DNA of 64,000 bases from an uncultured Fretibacterium sp. (GCA_946183145.1 CAMGZM010000002.1:241280-305279), one strand, 5' to 3'; positions 44,734 to 53,544 are shown, counted from the first letter of the stretch. Notes: a model not told the origin generated them from the letters alone. Numbers and translations are program-made.

Positions 44734-46375
44734 TCCCCCGTTAATCGAGGTCTGCTCAGTCTCTTTCTCATACGGAAAAAATAATACGGGACGTGCATTA
44801 AACCGCGTCTCGTTTTTTGTAACCAGAGGCGAGCGGGTTGCTATACTCGGTCATAACGGAAGCGGTAAATCTACACTCGCGAAAATTATGGGCGGAATCA
44901 TTGACCCTTCGGAAGGCTATTGCATGGTCAACGGCAAAAAGATTCAGGAGATGGATTTCCGGGAATTGCGCGGCACAATCGGTATGCTGTTCCAGGACCC
45001 GGAGAATCAAATTGTCGCGGCCATGCTTGAGGATGATGTTGCGTTCGCGCCGGAAAACCAGGGGCTGACTCCAGATGAGATTCAGTTGCGTGTTGATATG
45101 GCACTCTCACAAACTGACATGCTCAAGAAGAAAGACTCGGCGGTCTCGGCTTTATCCGGCGGAGAAAAACAGCGCGCGGCTTTGGCGGGAGTCCTCGCGG
45201 CTAATGTCGAATGCCTGATACTTGATGAGCCTACTGCTATGCTTGACCCTTCAGGACGGAGGAAGATCGAGAAAGTTTTACGGCTTCTTCACGCTGAGGG
45301 TATGACTATCATACAGATTACGCACCAGCTAGAGTCAGAAAGTTTCAGCGACATTCAGAAAGTTATAGTACTCTCTAAAGGCGGCGTGAAATGGAAGGGT
45401 ACTGTAAACGAGTTCTGGGACAACGCAGAAATTTTAGGCTTCAGCGTTCCCGACAGTCTCAAGATTCAACGTTATTGCGACGTTAAAGGCATAATTTTCC
45501 CGGAAGGACTCGCGAATCTCGTTCACCGTCAGCAAAAAGAAGAGTCATCATCAACGTATCACGATAAATTTCTGGTTGACGGGCTTTCATTCAGGTACGA
45601 TGAAAAATCCTATGCGCTAAGAGACATTCACGCAGATATTCACGCGGGCGAATGGCTGTCTATAATCGGGCGTTCAGGTTCGGGAAAATCGACTCTCGTT
45701 CAGCACCTTAACGCACTGTACAAGATTCAGGAAGGGAAAATATATTTTGACGGACTCCCATTGCCGCAAAAGGGCGCGGAAGTTCACACTTTGCGACAAA
45801 GAACGGGACTCGTGTTCCAGAATCCAGAGGATCAATTATTCTCCGCAACTGTGAAAGAGGAGTTAGAGTTTGCGCCGAAAAACGCGGGCTTCAAGGGAGA
45901 TGAATTAGACTCGGCTGTGATTTACGGACTCGAATGCGCGGGATTAAGCCGGGATTTTCTCATGAGGAGTCCTCTTGCGCTTTCAGGCGGTGAACGGAGG
46001 CTCGTTGCTATTGCGTCAGTGCTGTCGGCAAAACCTGAAGTTATCGTGCTTGATGAGCCTTTAGCGGGACTCGACGCGTCATATCAGCGCAAGATTCTCG
46101 GAATGCTTGCAAGACTGCGTGATGAGGGTCGTACAGTCGTAACAGTAACACACGATCTTGACATGGCACTTCACTGCAGCGACAGAATATTATTGCTCAG
46201 GGACTCGCGCGTCATTAACGAGGGAAAGCCGGACGAAATCATACGCGACATTATGGACGCTACAAAGCCGGAAGCATGGCCGGAAGTCCTGAGAATTTCA
46301 GACGAGATACGAAAAGTTAATCCCGATTTCCCATTAATATATGACTATGAGGAGTTTTCACGATGCCTGCAATGA
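44708..46375 (+). CDS. ecfA: ECF transporter ATPase, EcfA1 and EcfA2 fused in one protein
   Basis: A 555-residue protein with two complete ABC ATPase halves. Half 1 (about 12-235) has the Walker A GHNGSGKST, a QDPENQ Q-loop, ALSGGEKQRAALA and LILDEPTAML. Half 2 (about 285-520) has GRSGSGKST, QNPEDQ, LSGGERRLVAIA and VIVLDEPLAG. In most genomes these are two genes, ecfA1 and ecfA2. With EcfT, encoded next, and various S components it powers vitamin or metal uptake. The start codon is uncertain (TTG at 44708 inside rplQ). Confidence 0.92.
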   Translation: MLKEKSRNNPPLIEVCSVSFSYGKNNTGRALNRVSFFVTRGERVAILGHNGSGKSTLAKIMGGIIDPSEGYCMVNGKKIQEMDFRELRGTIGMLFQDPENQIVAAMLEDDVAFAPENQGLTPDEIQLRVDMALSQTDMLKKKDSAVSALSGGEKQRAALAGVLAANVECLILDEPTAMLDPSGRRKIEKVLRLLHAEGMTIIQITHQLESESFSDIQKVIVLSKGGVKWKGTVNEFWDNAEILGFSVPDSLKIQRYCDVKGIIFPEGLANLVHRQQKEESSSTYHDKFLVDGLSFRYDEKSYALRDIHADIHAGEWLSIIGRSGSGKSTLVQHLNALYKIQEGKIYFDGLPLPQKGAEVHTLRQRTGLVFQNPEDQLFSATVKEELEFAPKNAGFKGDELDSAVIYGLECAGLSRDFLMRSPLALSGGERRLVAIASVLSAKPEVIVLDEPLAGLDASYQRKILGMLARLRDEGRTVVTVTHDLDMALHCSDRILLLRDSRVINEGKPDEIIRDIMDATKPEAWPEVLRISDEIRKVNPDFPLIYDYEEFSRCLQ

Positions 46376-47139
46376 ACATGAATTTAGGCCAGTACGTACC
46401 AACAGGCTCAATAATACACAGGCTTGACCCCCGCGCAAAATTATTCTCAATGCTCATACTAATATCAGCCGTTTTCCCGTCAAAAACTTACACGGGAGTC
46501 GTGATATGTTTCGGAGTGCTGATGATGATTGTGAGTCTGTCAAAAATTTCATGGCGTTCTGTGATAAGGTCAGCAAAACCCGTGTTATTCCTCGCAGTAT
46601 TCACGATGATATTTCACGTTGCAGCCGGGATTTTCAGGGACGGAGATATTTTGCAGTCCGTAATTTCGGGCGCGTTTATGGCGGTCAGGCTCGTGATATT
46701 GATGATGTTTGCGGTAATGCTGCCTCTTACGACTTCACCGCTTGAGCTTGCTGACGGATTAGACGCGATATTCAGGCCGCTTGAGCGATTCAGATTTCCG
46801 GCCAATGAAGTATCTATGATGATCGCAATGGCACTGAGATTCATTCCGCTTTTGATGGAAGAAACCGACAAGATTATGAGGGCGCAATTATCACGGGGAG
46901 CGAGACTGGATCAGGGAAATATTTTCCAGCGCGTAAAAGCATTCATGCCCGTGCTGATTCCGCTGATAGTGATAATCTTCCGGCGTGCGGATGAGATTGC
47001 TGTTGCTATGGAGGCTCGCGGGTATGACGGCGGTAAAGGTCGCACAAGAAGAAAGCCGTTAGCGTGGAGATTGCGCGACTCTCTCGTCGTATTGATGAGC
47101 GTTACGGGAGTCGGGATATTTTTCGCATTGGGACTGTAA
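46363..47139 (+). CDS. ecfT: ECF transporter transmembrane coupling protein EcfT
   Basis: A 258-residue membrane protein with about five or six hydrophobic helices. The coupling helices contain ARLDQG-type AxR motifs: MRAQLSRGARLDQG and AMEARGYDGGKGRT. It joins the ATPases to substrate-binding S components. It overlaps the fused ATPase gene by 13 bases and is followed by truA, the usual neighbourhood. Confidence 0.93.
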   Translation: MPAMNMNLGQYVPTGSIIHRLDPRAKLFSMLILISAVFPSKTYTGVVICFGVLMMIVSLSKISWRSVIRSAKPVLFLAVFTMIFHVAAGIFRDGDILQSVISGAFMAVRLVILMMFAVMLPLTTSPLELADGLDAIFRPLERFRFPANEVSMMIAMALRFIPLLMEETDKIMRAQLSRGARLDQGNIFQRVKAFMPVLIPLIVIIFRRADEIAVAMEARGYDGGKGRTRRKPLAWRLRDSLVVLMSVTGVGIFFALGL

Positions 47140-47140
47140 T

Positions 47141-47881
47141 ATGAATTACGCGGTAAAAGTTTCGTACATCGGCAAAAATTATTCGGGCTGGCAGGTTCAG
47201 CCGGACGCAGTAAGCATTCAGGAAGAAATAGAGTCTGCGCTCGCAAAAATCGCAGGAACTCCCACAAGAATCACAGGAGCAGGACGAACGGACAAAGGAG
47301 TCAACGCTTGGGGTCAGGTCGCATCTTTCAGCATGGACAAGAACATTCAGCCCGAAAAATTACGGCTCGCAATAAATTTCTACCTTCCTGATGACATCCG
47401 CATTATGACGGCGCGTTATGTCCCGGAAGATTTCAGCGCAAGGTACTCGGCATTATCGAGGGAGTATAGATATTTCGTGTATCACGGCCATGTTTGCCCG
47501 CCTGTGATGAGTAATTTTGTGTGGCACAGAAAGAGCGGTTATTCATGGGATATGAGTCTAGCGCGTGAATGCTGCAAAATGATTCAGGGTTATCACAACT
47601 TCAGGGCGTTTTGCCGGGCTGGTGAATGCCCTGATGACCCTTTCAGGACGATTGACACACTAAGAATCAGGACGCGGGGGAATCTCTCAATCATCAGCGT
47701 GAAGGCTCAATCATTCCTCACAAACATGGTGCGGATTATCGTCGGGAATATTGACAGCGTTGCGAGCGGGAAAAAGAGTCTCTCATGGCTTGAGGAGTTA
47801 TTGACCGGGAGCGAGAGAATAGAATCGGCGATGACTGTCCCGGCCTGCGGGTTATGGTTCTGGCGCGTGAATTACGAGTGA
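47141..47881 (+). CDS. truA: tRNA pseudouridine(38-40) synthase TruA
   Basis: A 246-residue enzyme. The catalytic Asp lies in the GAGRTDKGVNAWGQVASF block, and YRYFVYHGHV and FLTNMVRIIVGNI follow. It modifies the anticodon arm of several tRNAs. It starts one base after ecfT and ends the translation cluster. Its last ten bases overlap the convergent NADAR gene. Confidence 0.95.
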   Translation: MNYAVKVSYIGKNYSGWQVQPDAVSIQEEIESALAKIAGTPTRITGAGRTDKGVNAWGQVASFSMDKNIQPEKLRLAINFYLPDDIRIMTARYVPEDFSARYSALSREYRYFVYHGHVCPPVMSNFVWHRKSGYSWDMSLARECCKMIQGYHNFRAFCRAGECPDDPFRTIDTLRIRTRGNLSIISVKAQSFLTNMVRIIVGNIDSVASGKKSLSWLEELLTGSERIESAMTVPACGLWFWRVNYE

Positions 47882-48312
47882 GACTGCTTCAGCTCCGTGC
47901 GAATCTTCATGAGAATACGCCCTAAATGATTCTCGCCCTCTAACGTTTTACCGTCAGCACCCCAAAACAAATCGTGCCAGCTATTTCCCTCGACTAATTC
48001 GCGGTCTCCTGTAGCAATGAGCTTCTCAGCAAGTCCTGCGTTCTGCGTGAACTTTGCGCGTATTATCCCCTCCATCAGTCCGACTTTCACAGAGTCCCAA
48101 TCATGACGGAGTGATACATTTCTTCCGGCTTTCTTGCTGTCCATCGGCCTGTACTCCGTGAAGGCTTTGCGCTCCTCGTCTGTCGTGCATTTTTGCGCCT
48201 GAAAAGCTGCCTCCGTGCTTCCGTAGGTCAACCCCTCAAACGTTACCGGGCATTCGTAAAAGTTGCTGAGAAATTCATACTCACCGCGAAACCGTGTTAT
48301 TGCTTCTGACAT
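47872..48312 (-). CDS. NADAR-family (YbiA-like) protein
   Basis: A 146-residue protein with the family pattern: FRGEYEFLSNFYECPVTFEGLTYGSTEAAFQAQK (in part), GRNVSLRHDWDSVK and a C-terminal NSWHDLFWG-NHLGRILM block. NADAR proteins remove ADP-ribose-type groups or damaged riboflavin-pathway intermediates by cleaving N-glycosidic bonds. GGAGCTG precedes the ATG. It stands alone upstream of rnz on the same strand. Confidence 0.9.
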   Translation of the reverse strand: MSEAITRFRGEYEFLSNFYECPVTFEGLTYGSTEAAFQAQKCTTDEERKAFTEYRPMDSKKAGRNVSLRHDWDSVKVGLMEGIIRAKFTQNAGLAEKLIATGDRELVEGNSWHDLFWGADGKTLEGENHLGRILMKIRTELKQSHS

Positions 48313-48336
48313 AGTAACAGCTCCTTTGACTGTGAA

Positions 48337-49263
48337 TTACGACTCAAACCTCAATGTTGACGACATGCCATCATAACCGCAAATGCTCTCAGGAAAAATT
48401 TTCTGCGCGTTCGGGAGAAATATTGCCGGGTCCGTAACACTCTGCGAATAATGAGTCAGCCACAAAGTTTTTACCCCCGCAATTTTGGCGCATTCAGCAG
48501 CGTGTGAGAATGTCATATGACCGCGTTCCGTCGCCTTCTCAGCTTCCGAGTCATTCCCGTATGTCGCATCGCAGATCATCAAGTCAGCACCTTCTGCCGA
48601 ATCCGTAAGACTCTCGCACATGGCCGTATCTCCCGTGAAAACTACTTTTATCCCCCTGCGTTTTTCTCCCAAAACTTGAGACGGCTGAATCTCTTTTCCG
48701 TCAGCAAAAACAGACTCTCCCTTCTGCAAAATCTTCCACATAGTAACCGGGACTCCTAACTCCTGAGCTTTTGACGGGCTGAATTTCCCAGCGCGGTTTA
48801 ACGTGAATGAATACCCTTGAGCTATGCACCTGTGCTTCACGGGGAATGACGACAATATACACTCATAAGGCCAGCCCGGAATCATTTCGCAGAGCCTCAG
48901 ACCGTCAGCAGGAATTTCAGCGAGTCTCACGTCAAAAGGAAGATTGCCCGTCAAGCCCGAAATCAGCGACATGACGGTGAATAACCCTTCAGGCCCGGCA
49001 ATGTACACAGGCTCAGTACGCCCCGCGCTGAACATAGTCTGCAAGAGTCCCGGAAGCCCGAAAATATGATCCCCGTGATAGTGAGTCAGCGCAATAATAT
49101 CCGTCTTCATGAGGCTGACTCCTGCCTTGCGAGCTGCTGATTGTGTGCCTTCACCGCAGTCGAACAAAACAGAATGCCCTCCGCATGTCAGAAAAGCGCA
49201 CGACAATGCACGGCCGGGAATCGGTGCAAGCGCGGCAGTTCCGATAAGTGTTACGTCAACCAT
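48337..49263 (-). CDS. rnz: Ribonuclease Z
   Basis: A 308-residue metallo-beta-lactamase-fold nuclease that trims tRNA 3' ends. The zinc motif HYHGDHIFGLPG, FTGDTAMC and the late LTHYS are visible. I chose the ATG at 49263 with GGAGG eight bases upstream; a GTG at 49272 would add three residues. It overlaps the cca gene end by eight bases, so the two 3'-end tRNA enzymes are coupled. Confidence 0.92.
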   Translation of the reverse strand: MVDVTLIGTAALAPIPGRALSCAFLTCGGHSVLFDCGEGTQSAARKAGVSLMKTDIIALTHYHGDHIFGLPGLLQTMFSAGRTEPVYIAGPEGLFTVMSLISGLTGNLPFDVRLAEIPADGLRLCEMIPGWPYECILSSFPVKHRCIAQGYSFTLNRAGKFSPSKAQELGVPVTMWKILQKGESVFADGKEIQPSQVLGEKRRGIKVVFTGDTAMCESLTDSAEGADLMICDATYGNDSEAEKATERGHMTFSHAAECAKIAGVKTLWLTHYSQSVTDPAIFLPNAQKIFPESICGYDGMSSTLRFES

Positions 49264-50407
49264 TATTTTCACCTCCGATATACTTCATGGCCGCGGTCAG
49301 CTGAAAATCTTTTGGGACTCCTTCAAGCCTCATTGCGTGAATGTACCTGAGAATTTCACCGACTAAAGGGCCGGGCCTCGCTCCGAGACTCAAAATATCC
49401 GCTCCAGTAACAAAAGGCTGACTCATACGCTCATGATAGATTTCCAGAACGTCAGAATGTGAGTCGCCCGTGAGAATCTCCGACATAAGCGAGAAATCAT
49501 CAGGGGACTCGGCCTCGTCAAACAGCCGCAATAATGTCATGCGTGAAAATTTCTGCGACAATCCGGCCATGTTGAGAACGTATTTTGTGATGCGCGAGTC
49601 ATTCGTGAGGCGTGAGAGAAAACGCGCTGTATCACTTTCAGGCCAATCGTGGCACAAAACAGCGAGCATGAATCCGGCCACGTATGAAGATTTTTCCCGG
49701 AATTTTGCGGCCATGTCGAGAATTTTTGCGTCAGAATTTGCGGCTTCTGCGAACCAAGTATGAATCTGATTCATGCGTGATAACTCAGCGAAAAATTTTG
49801 ACGGTGACTCTGATTTCGTGATAGCGTTCTCAAGCTCAGAATACACACGTTCAGGCGCAAGGCGGGAAATATCTACTGACGAACATATATCCCGCGTATA
49901 CTCGTCAACCGAAAAATTCATGACAGCCGAAAATCTCGCGGCGCGTATCACTCTTAACGGGTCAAGCAAAAACGTATCATCATCAACACGGCGTATTATG
50001 CGGTTATGTATGTCATCAATTCCGCCGTAAAAGTCAAGTATTTCACCCGTCAATACGTCCTGCATTAGCGCGTTCATCGTGAAGTCCCTGCGTTTTGCCG
50101 CGTTCATGTAGCCGACAAACGGATCAATTTCTCCAGTTGCAAGCGATCTCGGAAGGACAATATCAACGCTGTAATGTCTGAGTCCCAAAATGCCGAAACT
50201 TGCGCCCATGTTAAGAGGCTCGCCGATTTCGTGAAGAATCTCATTGAGACGGGACTCCGTTACGCCGTGAATCTCTATGTCGATATCCTTGCTTGAGCGT
50301 CCTGAAATTTTGTCCCTCACGTAACCGCCGACGTAAAAGACTCGTCCGCCTGATTCGCTTACGGATTTTGCGATTCGCTTTGAGACTGTGAGATTTCTGC
50401 TGTTCAT
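49256..50407 (-). CDS. cca: CCA-adding / poly(A) polymerase-type nucleotidyltransferase
   Basis: A 383-residue class II nucleotidyltransferase. The head has GGYVRDKISGRSSKDIDIEI, with the DxD metal pair in DIDIE, and RRDFTMNALM; the neck has DPLRVIRAARFSA. It repairs or adds the tRNA 3' CCA end. The one tRNA in this window encodes its own CCA. AGGAGGG precedes the ATG, and a TGTTATAAT extended -10 lies 30 bases upstream. It is followed by rnz in an overlapping pair. Confidence 0.92.
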   Translation of the reverse strand: MNSRNLTVSKRIAKSVSESGGRVFYVGGYVRDKISGRSSKDIDIEIHGVTESRLNEILHEIGEPLNMGASFGILGLRHYSVDIVLPRSLATGEIDPFVGYMNAAKRRDFTMNALMQDVLTGEILDFYGGIDDIHNRIIRRVDDDTFLLDPLRVIRAARFSAVMNFSVDEYTRDICSSVDISRLAPERVYSELENAITKSESPSKFFAELSRMNQIHTWFAEAANSDAKILDMAAKFREKSSYVAGFMLAVLCHDWPESDTARFLSRLTNDSRITKYVLNMAGLSQKFSRMTLLRLFDEAESPDDFSLMSEILTGDSHSDVLEIYHERMSQPFVTGADILSLGARPGPLVGEILRYIHAMRLEGVPKDFQLTAAMKYIGGENNG

Positions 50408-50433
50408 TTCCTGCCCTCCTTGTGATGAAGGGA

Positions 50434-50442
50434 ATTATAACA
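50434..50442 (-). promoter_or_regulatory. Extended -10 promoter of cca-rnz
   Basis: The minus strand reads TGTTATAAT about 27 bases before the cca ATG. It faces away from the pilin promoter on the other strand. Confidence 0.5.
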
Positions 50443-50452
50443 GGCATGTGAT

Positions 50453-50753
50453 TTGTGAAAGTTTTATGTGAAGGCGCAACAAAAAAGATAAGGCTTTATG
50501 CTATAATATTCTTTGCGTAGAAATAAAATATGCACATGATTATGAGTATACTTCTCCATAATCGTTTACCTTATCTGAGGTAATTATAACACATGGCGGG
50601 GTATGTGGTTAATAGTTGTGTGCAAAATTTTTTCCCGTTTCAAAAGTAATAAGTAACAAGCGTAAAGGGTCTGCAGTAATCATTCTGCAAGAGGCTTCAT
50701 TCGTAATAGGCGACGGATGAAAGAAGGAAAAAATAACAGGAGGAACAATCATA
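50453..50753 (+). promoter_or_regulatory. Promoter and long leader of pilin cassette 1
   Basis: The whole region is homologous to the inverted region 62059-62345 before the second pilin. An extended -10 (TGCTATAAT, ending 50507) is followed by an untranslated leader of about 240 bases. The last 110 bases are most conserved and hold two hairpins: TGCAG/CTGCA (50672-50689) and TTCATTCG/CGGATGAA (50696-50721). Both stay paired in cassette 2 with changed sequence. AGGAGG precedes the ATG. I recognise no known riboswitch class. Confidence 0.6.
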
Positions 50754-51263
50754 ATGAAGAAAGCACGCAAAGGATTCACTCTCGTAGAATTATTGATTGT
50801 CGTTGCGATACTGGCGACACTCACGGCGGCAATGACAGTCAGCGTTACAGGTTCGACAGCAAAAGCAAAAGCAGCAACAATAGCTTCGAACATTAATGAA
50901 TTTATAAAGGCAGCGTCTATATACTCCAACACGGAAGATGCCAATGTCAGCACTGCAACAACAGATACAGTGATTGAAGCGTATATGGGCAAGTGGAAAG
51001 ACCTGCAAAACGGAACAAGCGTAAAGTATACAGCCAATGACTTAACAAAAAAGGCAACAGGCAGTACATGGACGCAAGATAAGACATGGTGTGTCAAAGT
51101 AGAAATAATTGACAGCGACAGTGCTAACATTATTGCAGAGCTTGAGAAAATACCCGGATTCGGAAAATATGACGGAACTGCTACAGCCGTAAACACAGGA
51201 ACATTCTATGTAACGCTCAGAGACGGAAAAGTAACAGAAGCAGCACCAGCGAACGAATCATAA
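50754..51263 (+). CDS. Type IV pilin-like prepilin (cassette 1)
   Basis: A 169-residue protein with a class III signal: MKKARKG then FTLVELLIVVAILATLTAAM. Prepilin peptidase would cut after Gly7 and methylate Phe; the Glu at +5 is present. The hydrophobic helix packs in the pilus core, and the remaining 135 residues form a variable globular head with a single Cys. It may be a pilin or pseudopilin. Only the first 20 or so residues resemble the second pilin at 61489-62058, while the flanks are nearly the same. Confidence 0.85.
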   Translation: MKKARKGFTLVELLIVVAILATLTAAMTVSVTGSTAKAKAATIASNINEFIKAASIYSNTEDANVSTATTDTVIEAYMGKWKDLQNGTSVKYTANDLTKKATGSTWTQDKTWCVKVEIIDSDSANIIAELEKIPGFGKYDGTATAVNTGTFYVTLRDGKVTEAAPANES

Positions 51264-51305
51264 CATACAGCTAACAAACCTATAACCAAACACACAATAC
51301 ATTTA

Positions 51306-51341
51306 GAGTCCCCCAACGCCTATTAGGGGACTCACTTTTTT
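51306..51341 (+). terminator. Terminator of pilin cassette 1
   Basis: GAGTCCCC (51306) pairs with GGGGACTC (ending 51333), followed by a run of T. The hairpin and the 40 bases before it recur at the second pilin cassette. Confidence 0.85.
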
Positions 51342-51445
51342 TCACGGGCGGTGATGAATCATCGTGTTTATGTTTATCCCGGCCATGTTCTGACAGCTCA
51401 TTTTATCAGCAAGCCCCGCAATCATTCTTAATTTCCATAAAAAAT

Positions 51446-51476
51446 GAGAACCCCGCGAATGTTCTGCAAGATTCTC
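51446..51476 (-). terminator. Terminator of the cold-shock gene
   Basis: On the minus strand GAGAATC and GGTTCTC pair and are followed by ATTTTTT, about 63 bases after the csp stop. Confidence 0.6.
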
Positions 51477-51538
51477 ATTGGTTATTCTCTGCTGCGTCTG
51501 CTGGAAGTTTTTCAGGTGTTTTGCAGGAGACCTTCTCG

Positions 51539-51739
51539 CTACTGCTTTACGACGTTGGCAGCCTGGGGGCCTTTCTCGCCGTTTACGATGTCGAACGTTA
51601 CCTTCTGACCCTCGTTAAGAGTCTTGAAGCCCTCGCCCTGAATTGCGCTGAAGTGAACGAATACGTCCTTTCCGTCGTCTACGGTGATGAAGCCGTAGCC
51701 TTTGCTCTCGTTGAACCATTTAACAGTTCCCTGTGCCAT
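51539..51739 (-). CDS. Cold-shock protein, CspA family
   Basis: A 66-residue single cold-shock domain. RNP1 (KGYGFITV) and RNP2 (VFVHFSAIQ) are intact, and the fold starts [14 protein letters not shown]. It binds single-stranded RNA and DNA and melts mRNA structure. AGGAGG lies before the ATG after a run of T. The gene stands alone with its own terminator. Confidence 0.95.
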   Translation of the reverse strand: MAQGTVKWFNESKGYGFITVDDGKDVFVHFSAIQGEGFKTLNEGQKVTFDIVNGEKGPQAANVVKQ

Positions 51740-51914
51740 GAAAAAAAAGCCTCCTGATAATGTTAATGAAAATATTTCGCAAATAGAATATTAAATACGT
51801 CAAATTGCAAAGATTAGATTACATGTTTTACGGAAATATGTCAAGTGAGGAAAGATTTGCACGTTATATAAAAATTACGCGATAAATTTCCAGTCTCAAG
51901 CAAAAAATTTCGGA

Positions 51915-51920
51915 TATAAT
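51915..51920 (+). promoter_or_regulatory. -10 element of the thiamine operon
   Basis: A perfect TATAAT about 27 bases before the TPP riboswitch. The -35 region is poor. Confidence 0.5.
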
Positions 51921-51944
51921 ATCACAATCGCAGTCAAAAATTTA

Positions 51945-52026
51945 TGGGAGCTTGCTTGCAGGCTGAGAGGGAAAAAATTTTCCGACCATCATAACTTGAT
52001 CCGGGTAATGCCGGCGCAAGGAACTA
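51945..52026 (+). promoter_or_regulatory. TPP riboswitch (THI element)
   Basis: The conserved blocks are in order: GGGAGC, GGCTGAGAGG, a variable hairpin, GACC, CTTGATCCGGGTAATGCCGGCG and AAGGAA. This matches the TPP aptamer. It lies 62 bases before thiM, so thiamine pyrophosphate should repress the whole salvage operon, most likely at translation as no clear terminator hairpin is visible. Confidence 0.93.
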
Positions 52027-52088
52027 CAGAATGACACCACACAAAAATTCTCACACGCAAAAGGCTTCCCGCAAAAAGGAGAATCATA

Positions 52089-52913
52089 ATGTTATCCACA
52101 TGCCTCGAAAACGTACGCGCAAAATCACCGCTCGTACACAACATCACAAATTATGTTACTGTCAATGACGTGGCAAACGCAATCTTAGCGGCAGGAGCGA
52201 GTCCGATAATGGCCGATGAGCCTGAAGACGCTTACGAGATCACAGCGATATGCAGCGCGATAAACATCAACATAGGGACTCTAAACTCACGGACGATTGA
52301 GTCAATGTTCAGAGCCGGAAAAAGAGCGTCAGAATTGGGACATGCTACGCTTCTTGACCCTGTAGGAGCAGGAGCCAGCGCGCTAAGGACAAACACAGCC
52401 GTAAATCTCATGAAGGAAATCAAGTTTGACGTTATCCGGGGGAATGCTTCAGAGATTAAGACTCTCGCGTTAGGTTCGGGGAAAACTCACGGCGTTGACG
52501 CTGACAAAGCAGACGCGGTGAACGACTCTAATCTCGCATTCATGGCCGGATTCGTGAGAGACTTTGCGCGAAATTCAGGGGCTGTCGTTGCTCTTACGGG
52601 TGCAATCGATATTGTTGCTGACGGCGAGAAGTGTTACGCAATCCGAAACGGCCGGGCGGAAATGGGACGCATTACCGGCACGGGCTGTATGCTGTCGGGA
52701 ATCATGGCCGCATTCATCGCAGCTAATCCGGGAAATGTACTTGAGGCTTGCGCGGCGGCTGTCTGCATGATGGGACTTGCGGGTGAAATCGGCTATTCAC
52801 ATCTTCATGAACACGACGGCAACGCGACATACAGGAATCGAATCATTGACGCAATCTACAACATGACGGGCGAAAAATTAGACAGGGGCGCGAAATATGA
52901 GATTATCGGCTGA
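52089..52913 (+). CDS. thiM: Hydroxyethylthiazole kinase
   Basis: A 274-residue kinase that phosphorylates the thiazole half of thiamine for salvage. SPLVHNITNYVTVNDVANA (in part), the GASPIMADEPED block, and GRITGTGCMLSGIMAAF near the ATP site are signatures. AGGAG precedes the ATG. First gene after the TPP riboswitch. It overlaps thiE by 17 bases. Confidence 0.95.
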   Translation: MLSTCLENVRAKSPLVHNITNYVTVNDVANAILAAGASPIMADEPEDAYEITAICSAININIGTLNSRTIESMFRAGKRASELGHATLLDPVGAGASALRTNTAVNLMKEIKFDVIRGNASEIKTLALGSGKTHGVDADKADAVNDSNLAFMAGFVRDFARNSGAVVALTGAIDIVADGEKCYAIRNGRAEMGRITGTGCMLSGIMAAFIAANPGNVLEACAAAVCMMGLAGEIGYSHLHEHDGNATYRNRIIDAIYNMTGEKLDRGAKYEIIG

Positions 52914-53544
52914 AAGTTTGAGGCTCTACGCTGTAACAGACCGCACTTGGCTTAACGGTCGGACTCTCGCTGAATGTGTGAAGGAGTCAATTGCAGGAGG
53001 CGCAACAATGATTCAGATCCGCGAAAAGTCAGCGGGCTATGAGGAGTTCAAATCTCAGGCACTCGAAATACAAGCGGTTTGCCGAGAAAATCATATCCCC
53101 TTCATCGTGAATGATGATGTGAATCTTGCGCGTGAAATTTCTGCTGACGGAGTCCACGTTGGGCAGGACGATATGAGCGCGGCTAATGTCCGTGAGATTA
53201 TTGGCGCGGGGAAAATTCTCGGAGTCTCCGTGCAAAATGCTGACGAGGCGAGATTAGCACAGAGTCATGGCGCGGATTATCTCGGAGCGGGGGCGGTCTT
53301 TCACACAGGCACGAAACTCGACGCAGCAGACGTATCACACACTACATTGCGGGAAATCTGCGAGTCCGTAAAAATTCCCGTTGTCGCAATCGGAGGAATC
53401 AGCGCAAAGAATATTCACCTTCTCGCGGGTTCGGGCATTGAGGGAGTCGCGGTGATCAGCGCGATTTTTGCACAGGATGACATACGCAGAGCAGCAGAGA
53501 ATCTCCGTGCGTTGTCGGAAAAATATTTCGGCCATGAATCTTAG
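52897..53544 (+). CDS. thiE: Thiamine-phosphate synthase
   Basis: A 215-residue TIM-barrel enzyme joining HMP-PP and thiazole phosphate to give thiamine monophosphate. YAVTDRTWL, GGATMIQIREK, VNDDVNLAREISADGVHVGQDD (in part) and the phosphate loop AIGGISAKN are present. The start overlaps thiM, and the end overlaps the HAD gene by 11 bases. Confidence 0.95.
   Translation: MRLSAESLRLYAVTDRTWLNGRTLAECVKESIAGGATMIQIREKSAGYEEFKSQALEIQAVCRENHIPFIVNDDVNLAREISADGVHVGQDDMSAANVREIIGAGKILGVSVQNADEARLAQSHGADYLGAGAVFHTGTKLDAADVSHTTLREICESVKIPVVAIGGISAKNIHLLAGSGIEGVAVISAIFAQDDIRRAAENLRALSEKYFGHES

Noticed and set aside
50648..50725. Cyclic di-GMP class I riboswitch before the pilin genes
   Set aside because: The typical CAAACC...GGACGCAAAGCC...GGTAGC order is not present; only the short GCGTAAAG is similar.
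50609..51196. 195-codon minus-strand ORF across pilin 1
   Set aside because: Mirror frame of the pilin gene and leader; the pilin signal sequence and flank conservation fix the coding strand.
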